This document shows, piece by piece, positions 1-10,657 of a stretch of 64,000 nucleotides of DNA. The notes beneath the pieces are model-generated. The model was not told where the DNA came from and did no database searches. It saw nothing but the letters and a program-made list of their open reading frames with translations. The stretch lies in contig OY294049.1 in the NCBI GenBank assembly GCA_958510825.1, positions 2,542,001 through 2,606,000 on the forward strand, given 5' to 3'. Every line of letters begins with the position of its first letter. The stretch's first letter is position 1. Origin of the DNA: Brachypterus glaber (taxonomy: Eukaryota; Arthropoda; Insecta; Coleoptera; Kateretidae). The position numbers and the translations under genes were made by a program.

Positions 1-1481
1 GTCCCAAGCAAGGATTCAATGATAGATATGGTAATTTCATAACATTCGTTTATAAATTTAAAGGTTTTTTTGCACACACTATATTTTCTATTGAATAAAA
101 AAAATCTACAAATTTTTCTTGTTCATATAGGCAAAAAGATAAAGCATGTATTATGAATGTTGAGGGTCGGTTCCAGTTGGTTAAAATGCAATTTTTGACG
201 TTTGTAAGGCGGTTGGCGGCAGAATTCCCAGTTATTAATAAAGATATCAAAGGAAGGGTATCAAAGATGTCAAAGTAGGGGTAGAGTTGATCGAGAGCAT
301 ATCGTCGTTCTTTTTTCGATTTTTACTTTCTCATAAAAGAAAGTATTGTGATAGAAAACAAAAATCTTTCTTTTTTTGCTTAAATCATCGTTTTTTTCCT
401 GAAACGTCGAGAAAAATCAAAATAGGCAACAAAAGAATTATGTCGGTCGCGACCGACATGGTCGGTCAGTCTGTCTGTCTGTCTATCTGTATCCACGCTT
501 TGAGCTAGGGACTTGAAATTTGGTATGCAGATGTATTTTTATATTATCTTGGACAAGTTGGTATTTGAGCAAAATTGGTTGGGGGAAAGGGGCTAAAGGG
601 GGAGGGGGTAAATTTTTCTTTTGGTCGTATTTTTTTTTATTATTTACAATGGAAGAAAAAATTAAAAAGCTCATAAAAGGTAAAATAAAATTACAAAAAA
701 ATGTCATTGTCATTTTTTTAGCTTTAATCTCCCCCAAAATGCAAAAAATTGATTATTTTGATTATTCACAACGTAAAAATTTAAAAACCACAATTACACA
801 AAAAAAGAAATATTTTTTTTTCAATAAATAAAATTACACAAAAATTGTTACTATTATTTTGGCCCCCAAAATGTGTCAGGACATAACTTTTTTTATGAGA
901 AAGCGTTCTCGCTCATTCGAGACGGCTGGTTTTGTTTAATATAATATCATTTGGCTTTGAAAATTAGAAATTTTATGTAATTTTAATTACAAAAACTAGG
1001 TCCTTAAAGTAAAATATTAAAAAAAGGACATGTTAGACCCTAAGCTAAGAACATTATAGTATATTCAACTTTAAAATGAAGTAAATGTAAACACATGCAT
1101 GTGACAACGGATTTAGTGACAGGATAGGACTCGAAACAAAATATTTCTATATAACGGTCCATTGCAATGCATTGTACGCTTCTTCGCAAGTGCTCACGTA
1201 CTGACCTGTTTAATTTTCTACATCCCTACTCTCGCAACATTCGAGTGTTTTAACCAATGAAACCACGCGCCAGCTGCCGCGTGCGCGATTCATTTATTTA
1301 CTTCCAATGCATGTTGAAGTTGAATATGCAGGAAACTGAACTAGAGTTTACAGATTTAGTGTAAAAGGTCCCTTAAATATATTTTTTTGGAAAAAATGTG
1401 AAATAATAACCTTTTCATTATGATATTCATTTGTGCCAGTTTATGTGCAGAAAGATAACTTTAAATTTGTACTTGTTCTAG
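1..1481. other. Upstream intron of the glycine-rich gene
   Basis: This is AT-rich sequence with no convincing exon. It probably belongs to an intron of the plus-strand gene whose next exon begins at 1482. It holds a GTCT/GTCG-rich simple-repeat patch (about 440-490) followed by a block that recurs near 21300 and 49650 (the word GACTTGAAATTTGGTATGCA and variants), so it is part of a dispersed repeat. Around 1200-1310 there is a locally GC-richer stretch (CACGCGCCAGCTGCCGCG). The small ORFs here are low-complexity (K/F-rich) and were not called. Confidence 0.45.
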
Positions 1482-4400
1482 GTTATAATGGAGGCAGTGG
1501 AAGTAGCAATAACTATGGAGGAGGCGGCTATGGTGGTGGAGCCGGAGCCTATGGCGGCGGAGGCGGTTTCGGCGGCGGCTACGGTTCTGGAGGCGGCTAC
1601 GGTGCTGGCGGAGGCGACGACTCGTATGACGGAGGCTACGGAGGCGGGTATGGTGGTGATTCTTATGGCTCAGGTGGTGGTGGTGGTGGACGACGGTCCT
1701 ATGATTCTGCGTACCCTGCCCTCCCGAGACAGAGAGGAGGCGGGTAAGTAACTCATAGTTGCTGAAGTCGTATTTTGTTATTTTCAATGATAAATTAATA
1801 AGTTTTAAAAAGGACACCAAAAACGACCATAGGATATTTTCCGTTTTTGACTTTGATTTTATATTATTTTATGTCTACCACTAAAATTAAGATTAATCTT
1901 CATTCGATAAAAATAAAACTTTGGTGACTTATATAATTTTACATTGGCTATAAAATGGCGCATTTATTTTTTTTGTTTCACTTCCTGTTTCGCCGGAAGT
2001 GGCATAAATATCTTTTTTTTTAATGGAATACCCTGTAATTTTTTTACATTTTTTAATTCCGCTGATAATTCTATGTACAATGTTAAAGTGACGTCAAAGG
2101 GCCCCAATCATTGATACGTGGTTGCTTTTGAGCATCGGTTTTTTATGTTATAATTTAAGTGGACTTCTAGGTATGAATGAATGAAAAGAATATTAATTGG
2201 GAAAATAATCTTAAAATCGACAACAAAAATATGTATTTCCGGTATAACCGGAAGTTATCAAATGAAGATTAATCTTAATTATAGGGGTGGACATAAAAAA
2301 ACTCACCCGGTATACTAAATCTTCACTGCGAATTTTAATTTACTGTCTTATACAGAGGGACATTTTTTTGCTAAAATAAAATTCTGGTTTTATTTCCACA
2401 TGAAAAATAGTTACCTTTTGGTGCCCTTTTTTTTTGTCTAAAAGATGTTTTAATTTGCGCCCAATACGATCATAGTTCATCTTCCATCACCTAACTACTC
2501 AGCTGTAACATATATTTAGATTGCTTAATTTTCAGCAGGCAAATAAATGAATCAAATAATTTTAATCAATAGAAATAATATATAAAAACAATAAAAACTT
2601 TCCAATTTTTTTTCTATCATAAAAATGTTTGATTCAGTTAGTTTGAAGTCCATCTTTGAACGCAGGCGGACTTTTAAACACGGAAATGACGATGTAAGAT
2701 GGCGTGATGACCAATAAATAACACTAGTTTACAAACGTTTTTCTCCAAGACAGTATTGTACTTTTTCTATCGTATTTTGTTTTGGACTTAAAAAAAAAAA
2801 ACGACATGTGACGTTTTCGAGATAAAGGAGCCTTTAACAGTGCTCCTATTTATTTCGAAAATGCGACTTGATGTTTCTTTTTTGTTAGAAAAAGGATTTG
2901 GAGATTTGGATTCACCACAAAAAAAAACTTGGGGAAATTTTACAAAACTGCTGCGAAACAAAAAAATCTTTCAAAAAAAAAATAAGTTTAAATTTGTAAA
3001 GGGAACGTTTAAGTCTTACGTAACGCAAATTGTATCAAAATTCATACACTTCATACCCCGTTTCTTGCGGTATTAAAGGCTGTAGAGATTTCATGTTGGC
3101 TATCCCCCCAAATAGGGGGTGTGTTAGGGGGTAGCCAAAATATAAAATCTCTACAGCCTTTAATAACGCGGGAACTGGGGTATGAAATGTATGAATTTTG
3201 GTACAATTTATGTTACGTAATACTTGAAAGTTCCCAAGCTAGTAAAGAAAGAAAAATATCACTGTCTTCCTATAAGGGGCTGTCCATATATTACGTAACG
3301 CAAAAGATCCAAACCAAAATTCATTCCCGGTTCTCGCGTTATTATAGGCTGTAGAGATTTTATATCTTGGCTACCCCCCTAACAAGCCAAAAATTAAATA
3401 TTACAGCCTTTATTAACGCGAGAACCGGGGTATAAAATGAATGAATTTTGGTCAATTTGCGTTACATAATATATGGACAGCCCCTGACTTGGCAGCATAC
3501 TCAAAGACGGAGATTCGAACAACGCAAAAAATGCTTGGGTAGACAGATGTGTACTTCTGCCAAAAATGCCGATAGAAATTACCCTCAGTTCTAACACATT
3601 GTTGACCCCAAATCATAAATAGTATATTAGCCCAAGCAACGAAGGTTTTTTGCCTCAAAAAAGATATAGTCTAGACCTTCCTAATGAAGGTACCAAAAGT
3701 CCTCATCAACTGAAGTTGAGCTCGAGCCGCCATCTTGGTTTTAAGGTACAATTTTGCAGTTTTTTGCAAATAATTTCTAAACAGTCAATTTTTTAAAAAA
3801 TAAGTTATTATAAAAAGAAAGCTTATAAAATTTTCTACAAAATATTTGGTTAAAACTTTTTTCTAACTTACTTAGTTTTTGAGAAAATGGTCAAAAACAA
3901 ATATTTGATTTTAACATTTTTGGAGTTTTTTGCAAATATCTTCTTAACAGCTAGTATTTTTTAAAAATAAGTTATGATAAAAAAAATTCTTATGAAATTC
4001 TCTACAAAAATGATAGCTTACTTTTTCCCAGCTAACTTGATAAAGATGAAATAAACTTCAATATTTGCTTAAACTAGTAGAATTTTCGTTTTATGTGATT
4101 TCTCGAGTATCAGGTGGACAATAAAATCCAAAAATTTACCTTAAAATTAAGATATCTCCACAATTTTTGCCCTTTGTCTCAAAAACTAAGATAGAAAAAA
4201 ATCTTTAACACGTATTTTGTAGACAATTTTATTAGCTTTCTTTTTATGATAACTTATTTTTTCAATAAGTTGACCATATAGAAGATATTTGCAAAAAAGT
4301 CCAAACGTGTACCTTAAAATCAAGGTATCTGACAATTTTTTATCATTTTCTGGTATTCTCAAAAACTAAGCAAGTTAGAAAAAAAAATTAAACAAGTATT

Positions 4401-5315
4401 TTATAGAGAATTTCATAAGCTTTCTTTTTTCTTGCTCCGAAACGCTTTTTTTTCCATCGTTTGCGGTGACCACGCTTTCTCGAAAACCAATTTACCGATC
4501 AACCTGAAATTTTTTGGTGTTGTTCCTAATTACAATAGCTAGTTTGTGAACGAAGGGGTTTGCAAAAAAAAATACGAAAATGGCGATGATTTTTCCAAAA
4601 AATCGATTTTCCATGTCCCGAAAATTGAGTTTTCCCGCCGTAAAAAGTAGAAATTTTCGTTCAAATAAAAATACCTTCGTTCACGAACTAGCCATTGTAA
4701 TTGGGAACAACACCTAAAAATTTCAGATTCATCGGTAAATTGGTTCTCGAGAAATCGTGGTCACCGCATAAAAAGGTGTTTCGGGACAAGGGCCATGGTT
4801 TCCACAATTTTCCGAATTTTCCAATAAAAAAAATTTCACAAACAGATCAAAACATTATGTTATCAAATAGTATGTTTTAAACATATACTATTTGATATTT
4901 TGTAGATCGTTCGAATAGATTACATACCTGAAAAAAAAAACAATAAAACCCTTCATTTTCTGGAGCCACAAGGTATATAACCCCTTAAACACTAAAAGCA
5001 CTGGATTAGTATACGTAGTTCTCGATTATTAAATATTTTGTAAAAAAACACTCGGGCAAATTTCTACGGCGTGTACTCTGTATATCTTTTGCTTGCGTGG
5101 GGGGCATTTTTGCCATCTTTCTTTGTAATACATATTTAATTGGGGGATTTTTGGCGGAAGTACAGAAATATTTTACTTTTTACCTAATTTATTGTCTACC
5201 TCGTCATTTTAGATTATCTTTACTTTATTTACGCATATTTATTTGTAGTTTTGCGAGCGGCGGCGGTGGTCAAGGCGGTCCACGTAGAGAAATGCTCCAA
5301 GGACGCAGGTTCTAA
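1482..5315 (+). CDS. Glycine-rich, probable RNA-binding protein (last two coding exons)
   Basis: Two exons are supported, 1482-1743 and 5249-5315. The first follows a TTCTAG acceptor and ends at a GTAAGT donor with two bases of a codon left over. The second follows a TTTGTAG acceptor, supplies the missing base and ends in TAA. The first exon encodes about 87 residues made mainly of YGGG/GGYGGG repeats with D, S and N, ending in SYDSAYPALPRQRGG. The last exon adds a short G-rich piece and the basic tail PRREMLQGRRF. Such Gly/Tyr/Arg tails are typical of hnRNP-type RNA-binding proteins and drive RNP assembly in the nucleus, but no RRM or other globular domain is in the window, so the family is not identified. 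A second acceptor at 5256-5257 (GCGAG) would keep the frame and drop three residues. If the intron is retained, translation stops at the TAA at 1745-1747. Confidence 0.72.
1867..2302. repeat. Foldback element in glycine-rich gene intron
   Basis: The ends are inverted: a TATGTCTACCACTAAAATTAAG-like left arm (word AAGATTAATCTTCATT near 1890) is mirrored by AATGAAGATTAATCTT near 2265 and GGGGTGGACATA at the right end. Inner arms carry CTTCCTGTTTCGCCGGAAG-like and TTCCGGTATAACCGGAAG-like words. It is probably a MITE relic; no target duplication could be fixed. Confidence 0.55.
3001..3235. mobile_element. Palindromic MITE, GGGAAC ends
   Basis: The 235-bp element is almost one continuous inverted repeat. 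It opens with GGGAACGTTTAAG, then TTACGTAACGC, and closes with the mirror image ending GTTCCC. The centre is a C-run/G-run pair (CCCCCCAAATAGGGGG). The flanking triplets AAA/AAG do not match exactly. The ends resemble those of the elements at 3276 and 37410; the last has a TTA duplication typical of the PIF/Harbinger superfamily. Confidence 0.72.
3276..3484. mobile_element. Palindromic MITE, GGGGCTGTCC ends
   Basis: This 209-bp near-perfect palindrome starts GGGGCTGTCCATATATTACG and ends with its complement GACAGCCCC. It lies 40 bp from the 3001-3235 element and shares its interior words (GGCTGTAGAGATTT, TTACGTAACGC), so the two are subfamilies. It is flanked by TAA on the left and TGA on the right, close to a 3-bp TAA duplication. 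Confidence 0.72.
3717..4431. repeat. Degenerate inverted repeat, AT-rich
   Basis: Words such as GCAAATAATTTCTAAACAG, AAGAAAGCTTATAAAATT and TTTTTGAGAAAATGG in the left half reappear in inverted order in the right half (for example AATTTCATAAGCTTTCTTTTT near 4410). No coding capacity is seen. It is likely an old foldback transposon inside the intron of the glycine-rich gene. Confidence 0.5.
4432..4791. repeat. Foldback element with GGTGACCACG arms
   Basis: The left arm (CCGAAACGC, GCGGTGACCACG, TTGTTCCTAATTACAATAGC) is mirrored by the right arm (CCATTGTAATTGGGAACAAC, CGTGGTCACCGC, TTTCGGGACAAG). The arms are about 130 bp and imperfect. It is non-coding and abuts the preceding inverted repeat, suggesting nested insertion. 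Confidence 0.62.
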
Positions 5316-5837
5316 GCGAAAACCTGTAAATTATTTGCGTATTTTGCGCCATTTATTAGTGTAAGCGAGTGCGGTGCGGTGTGACACAAAAAGACTAGTA
5401 TTTTGTATATTTGAATACACTACAAAACACGTGTAATATTAATAATTATTAGCTTAGGAATTTGCTGTATTTCAACCAATATTTTTAGCTGCCGTTTAGG
5501 GATATTTTTAACTTAATTTAGTTTGATCATTATGATAGCCTTTGTGACTAAGGACGCTAGATCTGTTTATTCACAAACTGCGTTACTGATTTGGTGTCCT
5601 ATGAATATCATGGAATCGTTTTCTGTAAAAACTGCGCCGTCATATTTGGCACTTAGTTTAGGCTTTCGCTGTTTCAAAAATTTAATGGAATTTTAAGTAT
5701 GAAAACGACGGTTTAACTCGCAAAAGGGTCATATCCAAAATGACATGTTTAAAAGGAGATAATTTTTTAAATTAAAATGTATATTATATAGTGGTGGTGG
5801 AAAATATATAAGTGCTAAAGCATTTACGCACTTAGTG

Positions 5838-6238
5838 GAAAATGTATATTGCTCACCACGAGTTGTAAAGCATTTATGTAGTTAGAATCAACTGTTCTAC
5901 TTGAGCGTAATTCGCTTTTTACAAATCTTGGTATGCAATGTACAATTTACTTTAATTTATTTTCATTTATCAGCTGAAAATAATTAAAATAAATTTATTA
6001 GTTTAAAACTTCAATTAATTACTTATTTATTAGTAGGACTTAATGACTAGGACATATAATATTGTGGCTGAGAAAGTATACTGCCTACCACAAGTTGTAA
6101 TGCATTTACGCTCTTAGAATTAACTGTTCTACTTGAGCGTAATTGGCTCCTTACAATTCTTGGAATCTATTGTTCTGTTTTTGGAGTATTTACTTTTATT
6201 TATTTTCATTTATCAGCTGAAAATAATTAAAATAAAAT
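5838..6238. repeat. Two-copy direct repeat downstream of glycine-rich gene
   Basis: Two related blocks of about 165 bp lie about 235 bp apart (about 5838-5999 and 6072-6238). Both contain AACTGTTCTACTTGAGCGTA followed by TTATCAGCTGAAAATAATT. The copies differ by substitutions and small indels, indicating an old tandem duplication. Confidence 0.6.
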
Positions 6239-6650
6239 TATTGGAAAAATATTTCTCAAAACACTGTAGTCGTAAATTTGATGTTAGGTAATATTGCTCC
6301 TCGCGTGGACTATTTTTTAAAGAAATATAAGATAATATTAAGAAAAAGCATCTGTTTTTTGAGATCCGTATCCCTCTATTAATAAACAAGATGTTTTATT
6401 TAATATAAAATTAAATTTAAGATAGTTTTAAGGTAATTTTAAGACACTTTTAAGAAGTATATATTTTTTAGATCCGTATCCCTATTATTGATGTTTTCTA
6501 TGATATCGTGTCGCGGTTTTTGTGATTTTACTGGTCCCGGAACCATTGCTGGGGTACCGGGACTCGCCGAAATTAAATTACGCATGTAGAGTGCTTGAAT
6601 GTGTGATGTTTGCTGACTTTAACCATACAGGCACTCTATGTGACACTAGG

Positions 6651-7146
6651 GGGGACCTTATATTTTTTTGCATTCTTAAAATTTTCATTTAGGTGTAACT
6701 AGAAAATTCCGAAAATATTAGAATGATCAAACTTCTCTAAGGGTCTCATTTGGACCCCTAAAAACGTGATATTACGCAACAATCGTTGGACTGTACTTTT
6801 TGTGAAAAATTTAAAAGCCTAACCACTAAAAACATAAAATTACTTTTTGTATCAGTGGAAAATTTAAAAGCCTTGAAATCTTTTCCTTTTAAATGTACAA
6901 AGTTATGTGCCAAATTTCAAAATTATGAAAAGATTCAGGTGCCGAAAATCCGTCAAAGTTGTCCCTAAAACGCTAAATTTAATGAATTTCCACCATAAAT
7001 GTGAGAAACACTAAAAAGGCATTTAAAAAATATTTAGGGGTCCAATTGGGACCCTTAGAGAAGTTTTATCACCCTCATATTTTCACGATTTTCTAGTTAC
7101 ACCAAAATGAAAATTTTAAAATAATAAAAAAATAAGGTCCACCCTA
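6651..7146. repeat. Foldback element, GGGGTCC-centred arms
   Basis: The left arm words GGACCTTATATTTTTTT, GGTGTAACTAGAAAATT, CTTCTCTAAGGGTC and TTTGGACCCCTAAA are mirrored at the right by TTTAGGGGTCCAATTGGGAC, CTTAGAGAAG, TTCTAGTTACACC and AAATAAGGTCCACCC. Arms are about 130 bp with a non-palindromic AT-rich centre. Confidence 0.65.
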
Positions 7147-7529
7147 ATGTGACACCTTCATTTATTTAAATCTTGTACTTCTGGTGAAATGAACGCCCTG
7201 TATTGTAGGAGGTGTAGGACTTACGTTGCACCATGTAACTGAAAAGATTTGATTGTCTCCTGCCAACGTGTTATTTTGGAGTTGGTCTTTTTGTGAATTA
7301 ATCCGCCGATTTTCGTTTTAGATTTCATTAAGTACTTTGGACTTGCTTGAGCGCGTGTTTATGCTAACGCATTCATTAGTTTTTTTATTGTGTTTAAGAA
7401 AAATGCTAAAAACAAAGTTTGGTTTTTGGTTATTATAATTTTGATTTTATCGTAGAATAGACGGACAGGTTGTCAACTAGTTTTAATATTGAATTTTTAA
7501 TTTTAATAATTGTATAAATCCATTTCTTA

Positions 7530-7535
7530 AATAAA
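7530..7535 (+). terminator. Candidate polyadenylation signal
   Basis: A canonical AATAAA is followed within 25 bases by a GT/T-rich stretch (CGGTGTCTTTCTAATGTTG). It is the best polyadenylation candidate downstream of the glycine-rich gene, but it is 2.2 kb from the stop codon. Confidence 0.35.
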
Positions 7536-7744
7536 CGGTGTCTTTCTAATGTTGCGGCCTTATTTTAATCTCTTTAAATTAATTCCTCAAGGGATACAAA
7601 AATCAAATTTTAGAAAATTTTAAAAATAAGGTTTTCGGATATCGCATTCAGCGCTTCAGAATACATAGGAGTACAATGGTCTCCTAAAAAATTCCTTACA
7701 TTTTTTTTCTTTTTGTGTGCCTGTTATTTTTATAAAATTGCAAA

Positions 7745-10085
7745 ATAGCCATTGATAAAAATGTTATGGCTATTGTGACTTATTGGGGCCCCAACTTAGA
7801 AGTTTGCGATACATTTTTGAATGAAAAATGCTATTGGCGCCCATCAATAATGACCGATGTCACCAATAATAACTTAATGATTAAATTCGGACCATTCAAA
7901 CCATTTTGCGAAAGATGCGGATCAAGCGTGACCACTCAAGTAGAAAAAAACGAATCAACATGTTTTAATTGCGGCACCCAAGAATTACCAGAGCTCCTAT
8001 TACGGAAGAGGGTGGAGGGGCTATTAGCCGAAATATTATTAAAACATATTAGCCGAAATGTTACATTTATTTTGATGTATAAATTTGGGACATGAATAAT
8101 GGCCTCATTATCACCATAGTATGGTGACTTATTGAGCCTCAAATTAGGGGTTTGCGATAATTATTTTTAAAGAAAAATGCCATTGGCGTCCATCAATAAT
8201 GGCCGATATCACCAAGCATAACCAATAATTAAATGCGGACCATGCTAACCATCAGCACGTTTTAATTGCGACACCCAAGAACTACAATAGCTCTTTTACA
8301 AAAGAGGGAGGAACAGCATTGAGAGGGAGGAGGGGCTATTGGCCATAATGTTAAAAACATTTATTTAAAAAAATACACAGCCACACAAGAAGAAAAAAAA
8401 GTCCGGACTTTTTTATTTTCATGCTCGAAAATAAGGTTTTTTGAGGTTATCTCTAAAACTAATCGGATGAGGTGCTATTTTGACCTTAAATTCGGATTCT
8501 TGACCTTGTTTTTTCTGTGGCCAAACATGCATCCACACAAAAAAAAGTCAATCATTTTTTCGGACACTATTGTATTCCTATCCATTTTCAGGCGCTGAAT
8601 CCGAAATTCTGGTCAACTAGAAATTACCTCAAAAAACTTGATTTTCGTGTATATGAAAGGAAGGTTTTTCGAGAGTATCCCCAAAACTCATCGGATAAAG
8701 TGCTATTTTGACTTCAAATTCGGATTCAGCGCCTAAAAAAACGGACATTTTTGCCTGTGCCTGTGTTATTTTTAAAAATTCTCAAAATGAATATTGGCCT
8801 CGTTATGGCCATTGATAAAAATTTTATGGCTATGGTGACTTATTGGGGCCCCAACTTGGGGGTTTGCGATCATATTTTTAAAGAAAAATGCCATTGGCGT
8901 CCATTAATAATGTCAGATATGACCAAGAATAACTAATGATTAAATGCGGACCATGCGAACTATTTTGCGGAAGATGCGGATCAAGTTGAGAGAGACGAAT
9001 CCTGTTTTAATTGCGGCACCCAAGAATTACCATAGCTCTATTACGGAAGAGGGCGGAGGGGCTATTAGCCGAAATGTTTAGAAAAGTTAGTAAAACATTT
9101 ATTTTTATGTATAAAATTGGGACATGAATATTGGGCCTCATTGTGGCTATGGTGACTTATTGAGCCCCAAACTAGGGGTTTGCGATAATTATTTTTAAAG
9201 AAAAAATGCCATTGGCGTCCATCAATAATGGCCAAGAATAACCAATAATTAAATGCGGATCATGCGAAACATTTTATTTTGCGGAAGAGATGCGAATCTA
9301 GCGTTATCATTCACGTCAAGAGAGACGAATCAGCACGTTTTAATTGCGGCACTCAAGAACTGCTATAGTACGTTTACGGAAGAGGGCGGAACAGCATTGA
9401 AAGGGAGGAGGGGCCGTAATCTTCATAACATTTATTAAAATATTTTTATGTATAATATATGCAAAACTGACCTAGTTATGGCCATTGAGAAAAATGTTTG
9501 GCTGTGGTGGCTTAGTGCGCCCCAACTTTGCGATCATATTGTTTAAGAATAATGCCATTGGCGTCCATCAGTAATGGCCGATATCACCAAAAAAAAAAAT
9601 TATTACCATTTTGCGGAAGAGATGGATCAAGCGTGACCATTAATGTCGAGAGAGACGAAACAACGTGTTTAAATTGCGGCACCCAAGAATTACCATAGCT
9701 CTATTATGGAAGAGGGTGGAACAGCATTGTGAGGGCGGAGGGGCTATTAGCCGCAATGTTTATAAAAATGACTAAAAGATTTATTTTTATGTATTAAAAT
9801 TGGGACATGAATATTGGCCTCGTCCTGACCACCGATAAAAGTTAAGGCTATGGTGTCTTATTAGGCCCCAAATTAGGGGTCTGCGATAATTATTTTTAAA
9901 GAAAAATGCCATTGGCGTCCATCAATAATGGCCGATCTCACCAAGAATAACCAACGATTAAATGCGGACCATGCGAACCATTTTGTCTTGCGGAAGAGAT
10001 GCGAATCAGGCGTTTTCAAATTGAAGGACCTTAGAGTTAAGAGAGACGTTTTAATTGCGGCGCCCAAGAATTACCATCGCCCTAT
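7745..10085. repeat. Tandem array of ~330-bp units in A-B-A-B-A-B order
   Basis: Six imperfect units are recognised: about 7745-8095 (A), 8096-8390 (B), 8785-9118 (A), 9119-9468 (B), 9469-9785 (A) and 9786-10085 (B), with an unrelated insert at 8391-8784. All contain GTGACTTATTGGGGCCCCAA-like, ATGCCATTGGCGTCCAT and TTTTAATTGCGGCACCCAAG words. B units share TTTGCGATAATTATTTTTAA where A units have TTTGCGATCATATTTT, and two B units (9119 and 9786) also share GCGGAAGAGATGCGAATC. The array is thus a dimeric higher-order satellite. The first unit has an open 109-codon frame (7766-8095); the others are closed by stops and frameshifts. Confidence 0.7.
8391..8784. repeat. Insert with internal direct repeat inside the satellite array
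   Basis: This segment interrupts the array between units 2 and 3. It contains two related stretches (about 8420-8510 and 8640-8740), both with TTTTCG/TTTTTTGAG, TCGGATRA and GTGCTATTTTGAC..AAATTCGGATTC. It is probably a separate repeat inserted early in the array's history. Confidence 0.5.
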
Positions 10086-10657
10086 TACGGATATAAAATT
10101 CAACTAAGAGGTATGTTATGAAAAATGATAAAAAAATAGAGCGTTTTTACGAAATGATACATAGCGCTCGTTCGGTGCGATTTTTTCTCAGTGTGTATTT
10201 TAGAATACAATCTTCCATTAGCATTCATTATACAGGGTGTACAGGAAAAATTTGTAATTTTTAATATGATTTTAGTTAACTGTTTTATGCAGTAGATCTT
10301 TTAGTAGAGATGAAAATATTGCGAGATTTTTGTTTAAAACTAGCGTTTTTTCTAATACCAACAATGCGATGCGCAAAGATTTTATACGTAAAATAGAAAA
10401 AAACAATTTTTATTATTAAAAATTATCAAACTCTTCTATTTCATTCTGTGTTGCTGTCTAAATACATAACTAATTTTTTTGTTCTTATTTCTAGTACCTG
10501 AGCAGTAATTATCAGAGCAGAGCAGAAATTGGAGAATTAAAATAAGGATTATGAATAAAGAAACTTTGACTTCAGAAATATGTTGCAAATTTAAAAGGTA
10601 AATATAGTTGTATGAGTTGTTTAAGTTTGACTTTCTCGGAAATTATATTTGTATATC
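10086..10657. other. Intergenic AT-rich sequence, no gene seen
   Basis: No ORF or exon with protein-like composition is visible. A fragment of the dispersed ACAGGGTGT repeat begins near 10231 (TATACAGGGTGTACAGG). Confidence 0.4.

Larger units (their letters stand above)
5316..7560 (+). other. Probable 3' UTR / downstream region of glycine-rich gene
   Basis: No further coding exon is visible after the TAA at 5313-5315. The first clear AATAAA followed by GT-rich sequence is at 7530-7535, so a long 3' UTR of up to 2.2 kb is possible. The interval also carries a duplicated block (5838-6238) and a foldback (6651-7146), so the real transcript end may be earlier. Confidence 0.35.

Noticed and set aside
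520..831. 103-codon ORF at the left edge
   Set aside because: Lysine/phenylalanine-rich translation of A/T homopolymers within a dispersed repeat.
1461..1820. Histidine- and arginine-rich minus-strand ORF opposite the glycine-rich exon
   Set aside because: A shadow of the GGN-repeat coding strand; no splice or start context.
7745..10085. CRISPR-like array
   Set aside because: Units are about 330 bp with no short identical repeats and unique spacers, and the window is eukaryotic.
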